A stretch of DNA of 64,000 nucleotides. It comes from Beaufortia kweichowensis (lineage: Eukaryota > Chordata > Actinopteri > Cypriniformes > Gastromyzontidae). Under the pieces are notes generated by a model. That model was not told where the DNA came from and did not search any database. It saw only the letters and a program-made list of their open reading frames with translations. Location: the NCBI GenBank assembly GCA_019155185.1, contig CM032798.1, positions 17,739,121 to 17,803,120 on the forward strand. Reading direction: 5' to 3'. A program made the translations under genes and the position numbers. Shown piece by piece: positions 1-13,010 of the stretch (positions within the stretch are counted from its first letter, which is position 1; each line of letters opens with the position of its first letter).

Positions 1-2048
1 ACACTTTTAAATATAGTTTTATACTTTAAATGAATTTTAAAAAGCAATCTGTATCTCAGCCAGCACAAAGCTAGTGTAATAATCTTCTTAATGATACAGT
101 CTGCAATTGTATGATGACTAAAAGTCAATATTTCAGTTTTTACACACATCTTGAGATAAGAAACATTCATGCGGTTAAAATGTGTGAATATCAACATGAG
201 AGAGGCGATTCTTACAACAAAAGAGAGTGTGGGTGGACCGCACGAGAGTGATAAAGAAACACATCCAGAGGAGAATAAGAAGTAATCCAACTGGAGAAGA
301 TGGGCACAGTTGTGTACAGTTCAGCGGTAGGTGAGTGTGGTAGAGAGGTGAGGCAGGGTTTTGATGAGCGGGTGATATTTTGGGGCGAGGTGGCATCTCT
401 CTGCAGGGGGGAGAGTTTTGATGTGGCAGCTGGGAATAAACACAACATGGAAATGAGACAAATTCACAAAACACTCAGAGGGGGGTCACTGCCGCCAGCT
501 CCACCCCATAAAGCAGAAGTCTCTGTGTGTGTAGTGGCATAAAAGATGGTAATAAAACAGAGACAGAGGGAGAAAAAGTTAACTTTACAATGACCTTCCT
601 TGTGACCCTTGACATTACCGGACCTCAAATCGGATTGGACGAGAGGCGATCCAAATGTGCAGACACAGAACAAGAACTTTCACACCTGCCAAACTCTTTT
701 ACCGCTCTGACCACCACGAGCCACCCATAGCTCTCAATCTCTCTGCCCCTGGCTGGCAGACCCAGTCGGGGGCAGGTAATTACCCAAGTCCAAGCCTTTG
801 CCTTTCTCTATAAATCCTTCCCCTGTCTGATGGGCTCGTTCTAACAGAAATATTCTCAGGTCTGTTTTATTGCCCTCTCCTGCACTGACCTTTGGTGGTA
901 CGTCTGGCTTTAGGCACACCCCAGAGAGATGTTTTAAAAAAGAATTGTTAAGAAGCAAGCCGAAGACCATCGACAGAGAAAGGATTGGGTAAAAGTGTAG
1001 GAGTAGTTTAATTTTTTGAGGATGTCCCTTGTGTGAAGTGCTGTGGGGAAAAGACAGGCAGGGCATTGAGAGAGAGAGAGCATTGGTTTGCTGCATTGAG
1101 GTGGAAATGTGTGGATGGACATCTCAGTTTGGAGATCTGATGATGGTCATCCAGTTAGCACATGGTAACCATGGAAACCTTGGGAATGCATGGTGATGGA
1201 AGTAGCAAGATGAGATCTCAAGTCACGACAGGTGTATCGCAAGCAGGGCTTTAAAAGCTAAGGATGAATCTCTAGAGATTTGGATTTTATTACAATGAAA
1301 GTAAAGGATGTTAACTTCGTATTGCAGTAGTAAAACATATCACAATGATGAACAGATTGTGTGTTTGACAAAAACATTGACTGACGCTGTCTTACCAATG
1401 TAACTAAATAATACTCAAACTAAACTGTAAAACATATTAGTTTACTTTAAAAATTAATCTCCAACAAGATTCTCAAACCCCAGGTGGTATCATTTAGTTT
1501 ACATTTTTATTTCTCCATACTTCACTTGCAATGGCTGATCTACAGGAATATCTACAGGAATATCTTAATAAGAACTTTGACCTAACGCTCAAAAAATATC
1601 AAAAGAAACATTTGTGGCGACTACATGCTACTACAAACAAACTAATAACATATTAAAACCTGTATGAAATGAATTTTTGCAGTGGAATAACTGAATGGTA
1701 CGCCACAACACGCCATAACTGAATATCAATATCACCTAAAAAAAAATCAATATTGCAGTACTAGCAAAGAGGTTTGTGTACGACCCCAAACTTTACTAAA
1801 AGCAGCATCTGAACAGGACACTTCAAACATCAGTCGCACATGAACGGTACAAGTCTTTAACACATCTTCATCATGACATACAGAGGACCATGCAAAGGGC
1901 CTTTTGAAGATGAATTTTGACTTTATTTGCTGTTGTGGTTGGAGCTTTACTCCTCTCATGGCCCGAAGGCTTTTGAGGAATCTTTTTTGAGTATGTGATG
2001 AGATTTACAGGAAGCAAGAAACGCCTGGGGGAAGCTGATGGGGAAAAC

Positions 2049-2071
2049 CACACACACACACACACACACAC
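2049..2071. repeat. (CA)n microsatellite
   Basis: Uninterrupted CA dinucleotide run of about 23 bp. Confidence 0.95.
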
Positions 2072-2310
2072 CTGACATGGGGGCTCCTTTGCCAGCGGAG
2101 GAAATATCAGGTTGTCATTATCAAATTCTAATTCCCATGCTGTCAGTTTCCATTACGGCAGTCGTGCTCCGAGTCCTAAAGGTTATTGATTTAGGTCCTA
2201 ATCTACAAACAAATATTTTACCTGCCCTTTTTTCTTGGCCGGCAGCAATGTTAAGCGAAGGGCAAAATCTAGTGTTGATGGATTTTGCTTTGGTTGGCAC
2301 GGAGCGTGTG
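2072..2310. other. Candidate conserved non-coding element
   Basis: Non-repetitive sequence of balanced composition with no splice-flanked reading frame. Its complexity is higher than that of the surrounding DNA, the texture usually seen in vertebrate conserved non-coding elements. This is a guess from composition; conservation cannot be tested here. Confidence 0.2.
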
Positions 2311-3051
2311 TGTGAGAGTCGTACTGTAGGAGGGACTTGCTGCGCCTTAATAAATATATGAGCTCATAAAATACAGACTTACAATAAGGAATACATAACT
2401 AGTAAAAACAAAGTAAAAGGTGGTGCTTATTCAAAAATGTAAAGCAATGAACTCTTTTAGTTTCTATTCATTTGAGGTTAAAGTAAGTATTTTTGCAACC
2501 GTTACCAAAAACGTGTGACAAACATGCTGCATTCAACCAGTAAGTCAACTGTATTTACTACCAGGTGTGATTCTCAAATTCTCGTTCATACAACGGCTTA
2601 CACTATCAACTTAAACACTGTCTGAATTCAGTCAATTCCTTCTCTATTCTAGCAATGGTCGTGAATAACACCTGCCTGTTACTATAGTGACAGTGACTAA
2701 AGGTCAAAAATGTTAAAACCATTATACAGAAAATCTTATTCACAATTCACTCTGTGCATGATGCACAAAACATTTAGCTTGAATGCAATTTTTCTTTGTA
2801 ACACACTAGCTGGCCACAGATATGATCGGATTCAATCCTTATATCTCTCTCACGACTGATATTGGACACGAGGTCGTTGCACACTTACGCATTGGTGGCA
2901 TCACGTCACGTCAGCGTCGGGATACAGAGTAACAGACGCAGAGGAGATGAAGAGTGAATGAGAAGCTACCTGATGAGAAAAGAGAGAGAACGGCAGTGGT
3001 GTGTTGCCACTGGTCAATTACAGCTCAGCTATGGAGCCATCTGTTGTGTTT

Positions 3052-3101
<50 letters not shown>
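3052..3101. repeat. (CT)n microsatellite
   Basis: Perfect CT run of about 50 bp. Open frames crossing it (Ser-Leu repeats) are artefacts of the repeat. Confidence 0.95.
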
Positions 3102-3104
<3 letters not shown>

Positions 3105-3419
3105 AGCCTTCACGCTGTCAAACCCTGAGCATATCAGAAAGATTGTTGAGAATGATAGCTGTCCGACACAAGCCGCCTTTATCTTAAAGTAGTACAATAG
3201 AAGGGATCCAGAGTAGATAAGAGACAACTAGTGATAATACAAGGAGGCATCATGGTCAGGGTTTGGGTCGAAATGTTTTTAAAGAGCAACAGTGCCACCC
3301 TGTGGCGATAGAGGGTCCTGCTGATGGAGACATTCACTCGGACAATGCTCAGACATTGCTCTTTTATAATACAAGGAGATCGGAGTTGTGCTTCTATATT
3401 ATGAATTAAATAAGATATT

Positions 3420-3535
3420 TATCATGGGTTTGATTCACATGGAACACAAAAAGATGATAAAAAATACAATCTAAATGCACTAATTTGTATAAAGCATCTG
3501 TCAAATGTGTACATTACATGTCATGCAAATGTAAA
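3420..3535 (+). mobile_element. Degenerate tRNA-derived SINE remnant
   Basis: A B-box-like GGGTTTGATTC is followed after about 45 bp by an AAAGCATCTGTCAAATG-like tail. The same tail type is found with the better-preserved SINEs at 45,790 and 56,079. The A-box half is not recognisable. Confidence 0.4.
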
Positions 3536-5119
3536 GAGCAAAAATTAAAAAATATTTTGATTTGAGACAGTACAGATTTTCTCCGAAACTCCAAAGGGGA
3601 CAGATAAGACCACTTGAGTGTTTTATCAAATCTAAGGACAAATCTGAGACAGAGGAGACTTTAATTTCTGCTCCACTAACATCACCGAACATTTTATCAA
3701 CACTCCCCCGTCTGTCGTTGATCCCGCCCCCCAAACTCGCACCACTGGAGCCAGTGTTGCTGTGTCGAGCTGGCAGGATGCATATAAACACAAAAATCAT
3801 TTAGGGTGGGAGGAACCATCCAAATAATTACATCCACTTTCAGCAAAAGTCAAAAGTATTTGATTTCCTTGGGTTGAATAAGTACATTAATGCACAGATA
3901 AACCCAGGCATATACAAGCATGCACTTTATCACACACTAAACAGGTGAAGAGTCACACGTATGATGTTTGTGACAGGCGAACCTCGTACAGGTTTGTATA
4001 GACTGATATAATTTCTGTTTTGCACCCAAGCAATCGTGACTTGCAGCTGTGCGTTTCCCGTCTCAATAAATCAGCACTGACAGGTTGCTAAAGCAATACC
4101 CAAGGCCCACTGCAGCCTACGGTGTATAACGTACACTTCAGTGACTTCCAACAAAATGTGTGCGTGTGGCGCGCTCGGTGTGTGTGGTCCAGAGTGGTAG
4201 AAATCCAAGTGTGACCCTTTCTAGCGCCGCATCAGTGCATCGTAAGTGAGACAGATTATGAGTGTTTAACACGCGCTATTACACCCCAGACCGAAATGAC
4301 AATAGTACACATTCAACATGCAATTGAGAGAGAGAGGGGAGAAATGGGGCATTTGCGGTACGCAAGGGACTTGATGTGAATTAATATACGCAAAAATAAA
4401 AGACAGGCATAATTGGACAGGTGGTTTCAGCAGCTGGAGAGATAGAAGCCAGTGTGACAGATAAATAGAGATGAAGGATACAGAAGAGAGAGAAAGAGTA
4501 AATTAACAAAGGCCAAGAATATGCCGAGAAGCGACGGTGCAGACAATCGCTAAATATACATACCATCACGTTTAACTGTAGGTTGGTAAAGAATTTAACA
4601 GAGGCAGTGTTCTCTCCAGCACTTCGGTCTGTCACTTTTTGTCAAGTCATCTCTTTTAGTTAAATCACAATAAAATGCAATGTTATCCCTAGACCAATTT
4701 AGCATTCAGGTTCTGGTTCATGCATTTAGACACTGACCTACAAAATCCCAGGACCAACAGTGACAATCGTAATGAAGTTATCAAATTAAACATGTCACAT
4801 GGTTCCAGCTCTTGAATTGGTCAGCAAAAATTGATCGGCTTATTCAATGTGAACTTAATTTAGGTTAAAAAATAGCCCCAGAGTCCCTGTGCTACTAAGG
4901 TTGTCGTATAAAATGATTATCTGCACAAACACTTTCCTACAGACATACAACTCCATAGCAATACATTACATAAACAATTGATCACATCAGTAATTTCTTA
5001 TTTGTATATACCTTAATATTCATTACATCAAACAAACACTACTTATTAAAACAAAGGGGGAGTTTGCAGATGCTTCTGTGTCCATTAAACCCTTAAAGGA
5101 CAAAACTCAGCGGTCACTG

Positions 5120-5121
<2 letters not shown>

Positions 5122-5150
<29 letters not shown>
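5122..5150. repeat. (CA)n microsatellite
   Basis: Perfect CA run of about 29 bp. Confidence 0.95.
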
Positions 5151-5152
<2 letters not shown>

Positions 5153-6140
5153 CAATATAAATGAGGTCTGGCGTTATAGCTCATGCTTCTGTTTATGAAT
5201 GCCCCTCATTTAGTTCATTTGTATTGATTATCTAAAGACACAATACAACAGATCACCCACCAGGTGAACGCAAAAGACACGAGAGAGGGTTGGGCACGAG
5301 GCGCCGTCTGCCGGGTGGCCGCGACCTTCTGAAGGTCACTAACGATAGAGACAAAGCACACAGGCTTGGTGACAGGCATGTCGCAGACCCAGGGGACCGA
5401 AATGGCCCACTTGTCAGCTTCTGCTTGAGACGGACACATATGCGGACAGACGCCCACACGCAGACGTGCACACGCTCGGCTGATCTGTGGGTGTAGCGGT
5501 GGTGATGGGTGATAAAGACAGCCAAGAGTAGCGGGAGAAGAGGAGGAGATGGCTTTAGAGCTCATAACTCTTCACTGGGTTCCTCAGATGATACGTCAGG
5601 CTTTGCACACACAGACACTAATGAGTCTTACCTGTGAGAGAATGAGTTAGGGGGCTCTTACACACACCATGAGCCACTGAGACGCCATCAAATAATGACA
5701 TAGTGTTTGTGAAGTGGGCATACATTTATAATCTAAATCACACTACACAGATATGTACCATCATCCCTGATACACTAAAACTGAGCAAGGTTAAACACTA
5801 CATTGTTGACATTACAAGTAACATTATCTTTTTGGTAAACAATTATTATTTAGGTCATGTGGCAAGTCACATATTATTGTTTGTAGCATATTACAAGAGG
5901 TCTAATTTGTACTTTGTGAATCACACAAAAATTTACAATTATTAGAAATTATTCAGAAAAAAGCAATAATGAATTACTACTCCTAAATCTAACCATCACT
6001 GGGGCAGATCCAATTAAAATGTATCAGTTAGTTCATACAAATTCATAAGAATTAGACACCTTGTAAATAGTGATGTGTTAAATATTTTTACAAAATATTA
6101 TGCAGTACACACCCAAGTAATACACACCCAATACACACCC

Positions 6141-6325
6141 AAGGTTGGGTTATTTTTTGTCAGAAATGGACAAACCCAACAGTTGGGTTGTTAATTAACC
6201 TATCTTAGGTTGCTTTAACCCAAAATGCTGGTTTGTTTTAACCCATTTTTGAACTATTTTTACTTAATATAACTGTTGGGTTTGTCTATTTTTGAACCAA
6301 CCCTGGGTTAAAATAACCCAACCTT
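6141..6325. mobile_element. Foldback MITE with nested inverted repeats
   Basis: The ends AAGGTTGGGTTATTTT (6141-6156) and AAAATAACCCAACCTT (6310-6325) are exact reverse complements. A second exact 16-bp pair lies inside: GACAAACCCAACAGTT (6169-6184) and AACTGTTGGGTTTGTC (6271-6286). The 185-bp unit has no coding capacity, so it is a non-autonomous DNA-transposon-type element. AACCCA-rich foldback elements are common in cyprinid genomes. The superfamily is not assigned because no clear target-site duplication was identified. Confidence 0.8.
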
Positions 6326-6875
6326 TTTTTAACTCCTCATTCTGACCATAGCTTGCATATTTTTGAGGAGAATAGGTACTCGAAATATCAAAGTATAAGA
6401 CAGATGTTATATTAATGGCTCCTTCTCTTGACAGAATATGTAACGCTGAAATGCCAGAAGGCTAAATAAATGCATCACTTCAGATAAAAGCAAACAGGAA
6501 GCCAATGTGAAAGGCCTCGGGCATTTTCCTCTGAAGTAACGAAACAAGAGTTACAAGATTCATCCCATTTGAAGCTATGAAAGGGGGGGTTCTACTTATA
6601 CAAGACATTATGAGACAGGTAGTATGGCTCAAGGCCCTTCTGTTGTGCGTTTTATGCAAAAGTCCTTCAATCAAACAGGTCTTCTTGTGACTTTAGTGGT
6701 CCGCTGTATAAGACACACACACAGTTAATCATCTCTCTGGTGCTCCAGCAGAGGAGGAGAGAGAGGCTAGGTCATTAGGGGAGGCGGCAGAGATGCAGGA
6801 TGCATCTTAACGTGACACACACACGCTGCTTGGTATGCTGCCCGCGTGAGGGACAGTGTTTTTTATTTAACGCAA

Positions 6876-6895
6876 GCACACACACACACACACAC
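6876..6895. repeat. (CA)n microsatellite
   Basis: Short CA run of about 20 bp. Confidence 0.9.
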
Positions 6896-7329
6896 TTTCT
6901 TTCAGTGAGGGTCTGCGGTAATTTGATCAAAAGCGACCTTCAACAGGCAATCCCAAAAGGTTAGGCCTCACACCAAATAAAGTCATATGATAATCACGCT
7001 CGGTGTATCTGTGTAAATCAAGCTCAGTTAATCTTGTGTGAAGCCATTTTCAAAGGTCATAAAATAAAGGCATTATTTCCTTGTGCATTATGTATCCGAG
7101 AAGAAGAAAGGAGTTTTAGGTACAAGGCGTTTGATGGGAAGCCTATACATGGTACTAAAAAAAGAGACAAGGAAGAGGCCAGAAGTAAATAAGACGAGAA
7201 GAGATGAAAAATTACATTAGAAAATTTGACATTACAACAAGTCAAAAAGAAGGGAGCTTACAAGACGAAGAAGAAAGGAGACGAAATGTTACAAGATAAA
7301 AAAATTTGAAGATATAAGCCAAAGAAAAA

Positions 7330-7438
7330 CAAATAAGAACAGCAGAAATTAGTTACAAAGCAAAAAGAAGTAAAGTTACAAGATGGAAAGCAAAGATAAG
7401 AAACAAGAAAAAACAAATGAGAACAGCAGAAATTAGTT
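7330..7438. repeat. Direct repeat in purine-rich tract
   Basis: The 25-bp block beginning CAAATRAGAACAGCAG occurs at 7330-7354 and again at 7414-7438 with one difference, a period of 84 bp. It lies within an A/G-rich stretch (about 7150-7500) where related GTTACAAGA words recur. It looks like a decayed tandem repeat; no function is implied. Confidence 0.6.
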
Positions 7439-8506
7439 CCATAACAAAGAAAAGAGAAAAGTGTTACAAGACAACGGAGAAAATAGAAGAATGGAGAAAA
7501 GAAGAGACAAGACATTTAGTATTCATGCCGAGTTTCACGCCATCAGCAGCAAACGAACCAAATCATCAAATCACCTCTTTCACCCGCAACAAAAGCTTGA
7601 ATCAACCTTACGGACACTATATGACTTCCTACTCATTTCAGAAATTTGATTCATCATGTCTCTTTCCTCCTTGTGGAAAAAGCAAATGAATCACTACTTA
7701 AGGCAACCCAAGAAGAAAAAACGTTCAAAAGAATTACAGAGAGAAGAGAAAGAAAGAGAGATACAGCCTTGAATCGGTTAGTCTATTTCACAAAAGACGA
7801 GCAGTGACCTTGTTTTGACAGGAGTCACTGCGTTTTAATTTCAAGGTTTTAGAAGTATGGATTTTGTTTTATGCCTTTTTAATGGAAGCCTCGCCTTCTA
7901 TTTTAGGCGGTTGCGTTGACCTTTCTCCATCCTTCGCTCCCGTCCTCTGTGATCTTCCTCCGGCGCACAACCCCCCCACCCTCCTTTCTCTGCTCTGTAA
8001 TTTCAGATGGAGTTTGTGGAGGCAATAAATGTAATTAGTATCGTATTTCAGATGGACCGAACACAGTGAAGGAGGGAGAGAGAGATATTATATGAGAGAC
8101 CCTCCCTTTCTCTCTTTCACAGTAGTCTCTGTCTCCTTCTCTCCATTGTTATACCAGTGTCCTCTCTGTCCTGTCCCCTTAGTGGTGTCACTGTAGTGGC
8201 TGGCTTGATTCTGTCTCTGTTCATTTATCTGCTCTCTTCTCCTCAATGGATGGACTCAGAAAAGGTCACACAGACGCGAGTCGCTTATTTACCAGAGACA
8301 GCCCAGCCGGTCACTCCCTGGACTGCACTAGAGGCGAGCATGCACGCCGGGGCACATGAGAGCATTGCTGTGTAGTTACAAACACGTCTTACACAAACTC
8401 ACTCAGACACTGAGAGGAGCTGTGATGGGAATGTACTAAGACCACATAAAACACACATACATGGAGCAAATGTATGCATATAATCACATGCATATAGAGG
8501 AAAGGA

Positions 8507-9160
8507 GACGAGACTAGATGAGCAGAGGCGAGACGAGACTAGACGAGCAGACGCAAGACTAGACGAGCAGAAGCAAGGCTAGACGAGCAGAAGCAAGGCT
8601 AGATGAGCAGAAGTGAGACTAGACGAGCACAAACGAGACTAGACAAGCAGAAGCAAGGCTAGACGAGCACAAGCGAGACTAGACGAGCACAAGCGAGACT
8701 AGACGAGCAGAGGAGAGACTAGACGAGTAGAGGAGAGACTAGACGAGCAGACGCAAGACTAGACAAGCAGAAGCAAGGCTAGATGAGCAGAAGCAAGGCT
8801 AGATGAGCAGAAGCGAGACTAGACGAGCACAAACGAGACTAGACAAGCAGAAGCGAGGCTAGACGAGCACAAGCGAGACTAGACGAGCACAAGCGAGACT
8901 AGACGAGCACAAGCGAGACTAGACGAGCAGAGGAGAGACTAGACGAGCACAAGCGAGACTAGACGAGCAGAGGAGAGACTAGACGAGCAGACTTGAGAAT
9001 GGACGAGCAGAGGCGAGACTAGACAAGCTGACGTGAGACTGGACGAGCAAAGACGAGACGAGATGAGACAAGCAGAGATGAGACTAGTGCGCAGAGTGGA
9101 GAAGAGCAGAGACTAGCAAAGACAAGACTAGACGAGCAGAGACAAGACTAGACAAGTGGA
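8507..9160. repeat. 20-bp minisatellite
   Basis: Tandem array of roughly 30 copies of a 20-bp unit, typically GAGACTAGACGAGCACAAGC. Common variants are GCAAGGCTAGACGAGCAGAA and GAGACTAGACGAGCAGAGGA. Variant units recur in blocks, which suggests higher-order duplication. The array decays at its right end into irregular GACGAGA-like words. No long open frame runs through it. Confidence 0.92.
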
Positions 9161-9179
9161 AACAAAAAAATAAACTATC

Positions 9180-9560
9180 CCCACATCTCTGTGGAAAACT
9201 TGTCTAATCTGCTTTTCACCCAGTTTGCCCTCTCTCTTCTCACCGATCTCGACACGAATTACCATCTGTCATCTCAATATCCTCTTTAGCAAAATCAAAC
9301 ATCCTCGAGTTAATTAGAGGCTATTTAAGACTAAATTTAGCCCCTCTGCCACCTCAGAGATAGTCAGAAGCATCTCTCTCTCTATGGGAATCTGTGACAG
9401 AGAGCACAAATGAATTTCCTGTTTGTTATTGCATTGGTATTAGTAACTTTACCCTAGAGGTGGTCTCCTAATGAACTCCTGCCAAGTGACACCTCCCCTG
9501 GATTACACAGACTACCTTTGATCCACATTTTCATTTCCCAAGGATGGAGAGACTAACAAA
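9180..9560. other. Candidate conserved non-coding element
   Basis: High-complexity sequence directly right of the minisatellite, containing homeodomain-like TTAATTAGAG and AT-rich CTATTTAAGAC words. There is no coding frame. It is called only from composition. Confidence 0.2.
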
Positions 9561-12500
9561 CGGAGAGGGGAAAAAACAACATGTCTATTTTTAATAAATG
9601 AGAAAATGACTAAGGCGCTGTGGGTATTAGCTATTTAGCGAGACACAAACAAACATGAGACAGGCTGGAAAATTAAAGGTAAAAGAGATAAAATGTCAAC
9701 ACGATATGAAGGTATTATCAAAGATACAGCCAGGACATGAGGTAAATCCCCCAAATCAAAGCTAAAGGACTCCATAACATGAAACAGTTTGCATGAAATA
9801 CAGCACTAACACATTTACCTTTGTTGGTAAACAAGGTAAAATGTCAACACCAAATTCGATATATTCCCAGAAAACATTTTCTTTCCTTTCTTTCGTAACA
9901 TTATTATAAATATGTACACAATTTAAATGTTTTGATGTACCGTTTGGGTTTTCACGCTTTGTTTGGTTGGAAAATATATTCACCTTTATACTGAGTCGTT
10001 CGGAGCGAAGTGCAGGTGTTGTTGAACCGATCCTCAAGACGTTTTTCATCGATTAAAAACGATTAGAAACATCCACTCCTTTTCTTTAAGTAAGTATCCA
10101 TACACTTTACTTATTGTATATTTTGTTATCTGTTTTGTAAAGCATACTGTTGTAAGAACCGCACCAAACTATTCAAACTGAATAACGAACCGATTCGCTT
10201 TACGAACAAGTTTGATCGATTCATTGAACCGACTCAAAAAAATGATTCACTCGAATCGGTCATCACTATTTTGGATTCTCAAAAGCCTACAGAGTAAATA
10301 GGACACACTACATGGTTGCCTACATATTTTAGCATTTATACGGTAACCGCCATCAAAAGGCGAAAATGAATCAGTCATTTTACTGTGACTGGTGCTACAG
10401 GAAAAAAGAGTCGACTCCCTAGTTTACTTTCATTCCGGTAAGGCGTATAAAGGTCTGACATTCATTGCTTCAGCCGAGTCATAAAAAAGTTTTTTTTTGC
10501 GGTTGTTGTTATCGTTTAGATCTGTGGAAATAAAAATATATACAAATAAAAAATAAAATACAAAAACAGCACAATTCTGCACCTGTACCTTCTCATTAAT
10601 AATTAATGAGCTAACCACTAAGGCCGTTTCTGAATGGTTATCTGTTGATACACTGCTCTTAACATGATAGCACTGCATTGTAGTTATTTCTGAAAATTAA
10701 CTTTTTATTTGTATTAACAAACGTGAAATATCGCCTAATGCAGGATTCAAGTTGGCCTTAAACCAATATTTAAAAATTTAAACCAGGGTTAAATGCACTG
10801 TGAATCGTCTACTACACTACTATTGTTAATTCTTATATTTAAAAAGAGTTTAAACGCTGAAAACATTTCACATGTTACACTCATGGCACCAGGCTTTCTT
10901 CTCATCACTGCACAGATATGAAATGACAGGACAGGACAGACCAGAGCGATGAAGCAGACACACTGTTCTTTATGGTGAGGTGCTCTCACCTGAGGTCTAT
11001 TCCTCAAGAGATTCACACACAGCCTACAGCACCACCCACTGGATAGACAACTTTATAATCCTCAAACGTCAAATCAATTATTATTTTTAAATGAATAACC
11101 ATGGTCACAGCATGACAATAAGAACTACCTGTAAAGTATATTAAAAACTGTGTGTAAATGAGATCAAGTGTCAAGAGACTAGGACTTTTGCACACTGTAT
11201 GTTCAGTGGACAGAAACGGCTTTGATGTCTGTCAGTGCAGGTGTTTTGAATTGCAGGGTAGATAACACACCGGGGGTAATATGCAGTGCTGAAGCCACTG
11301 CCACACATCCAAATAGCATGTGCAAAGTGTTAGTGAGAATGACATTACACCCCTGGGTCCAAAGACAGACACACACTGCTGAGCACATGAGCAATGTTCA
11401 GAATACTGGCATACTACTTACTAAATACTGTGCAGTAAATATATTTAAAAATAGTATGTAAAATAACACATTATGGTTTCCACATTGTGGATTATGGTTA
11501 GATTGTATTTCAATGAGATAGTGGCATCTTAAATCTTAAAAAAGTATTTTTTGTATAGTGCACATTTTAAACAGTTCTCACATATGCATACTATATTTAT
11601 GCAACTCTGCATACTTTTCTTAGTTTTAGAGTTTACATACTTTATATTTTATGCACATATGCACACTACGCTTAGTTTGCATGCACTATTTTATGCTTAC
11701 TTAGTTTACATGGTTTATTTTATGCAACTACACATACTGTACTTAGTTTACATATTGTGTACTACAAATATTAAGTAGTATGGTAGTTTTCTGTTCCAGA
11801 TATTCACACACACACAAAACTATAGGGAGTGCAGAAAAAATGCCTCTCAAATGTGGCATTACCTTTTCCTGCAAGGGGAAATTCAATATACAACAAAGTG
11901 TGTGTATGTGAGAGTCTATTACCTTAGCATCATTTTCAATTATCTGTCAGCATTGTCACAGGGAAATTAAAAGAACCCAATTTCCGCTCCAAACGCAAAG
12001 GCTTAATCTACTCCTCTCTCTCTCCTGTGCCCATCTGAAGCCCACGTATCCAGACAGCAGTAACGTGATGTTATACCGATCTATTTTCTCTCCTAGTACA
12101 TGACGGAACTTGATTTCGCAAATGTGAGTCAAGGCCAAAACAAGTGGTAAAATCCTGGTTTCTGAAGCCTGTGACACAAATTCATTTAATTTATGGCTTC
12201 ACGTTACAAGGTTTGGACACACTTATATAGACGGATTCTTATTACAAGAATTATCACTTAGTGGTGTGACAGTAGCTTGAAGTCCTCTGCGCCTGTGAAA
12301 AATGGCTTAGTACACAAAGAACTCACGGTCAGTGTGTTTGTGGTTTTTATGGGGGTGTGCGGAGGGCTGTCTGCTGTCTGTATTCGTTTGATCATATTTG
12401 AAGAGATGCTAACCACCTCTGACAGGGGCACGTACGAGGGGCCTGTGAGGTCATGTGTTTGAAAAAGCACTATGGAAAAATTATTCACAATCATTTTGAC

Positions 12501-12639
12501 AATTCCTTGTCAAAATCAAATTTGACAGCACACTGCTTGTGTTCTGTTTTTGGTTATTTTAATATTTTTGTTTTATATTGTTGCTATATTCATACCACAG
12601 GTCATAAAAAACAAACCTATTTTTATTGAAAGCATCACA

Positions 12640-13010
12640 TGAATGTTTTCCTTTAGCCCCCAGGGTATTTTTCATTTGATGTAACTTTCTAATTCATCCC
12701 TGAGTAAATAGCAATCGTAATGCAAGGGGAATAATGAGCAGATACGAGGCGTGTGCCAGGGATAGGAAAGTGACCCTCCATGCAGCAAATTATCTTCCCG
12801 GCACGGACGCATCTGTGCTCAGCTGAGACGAGAGGAAAACAAGGCTTACCTCCCTCCTAAAAAACCCAATCAATAGAAAGTTCATTTCAGAAAAGGCAGT
12901 CTGGTAATCTGTTTGGCAGCACACGCATCTGTCTCTAATGATCTTTCCAGCATATCAGGATGACCTAATATTCATTCAAATGAATCTCTGAGCAATGTGA
13001 AAGAGACTTC
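12640..13010. other. Candidate conserved non-coding element
   Basis: About 370 bp of non-repetitive, moderately GC-rich sequence with TAAT-core words and no splice-flanked frame. It stands out from the AT-rich DNA around it. Whether it is conserved is untested. Confidence 0.2.

Noticed and set aside
5215..5565. 116-codon open frame on the minus strand
   Set aside because: No recognisable domain, no splice context and an overlapping frame of similar length; a chance frame in GC-richer DNA.
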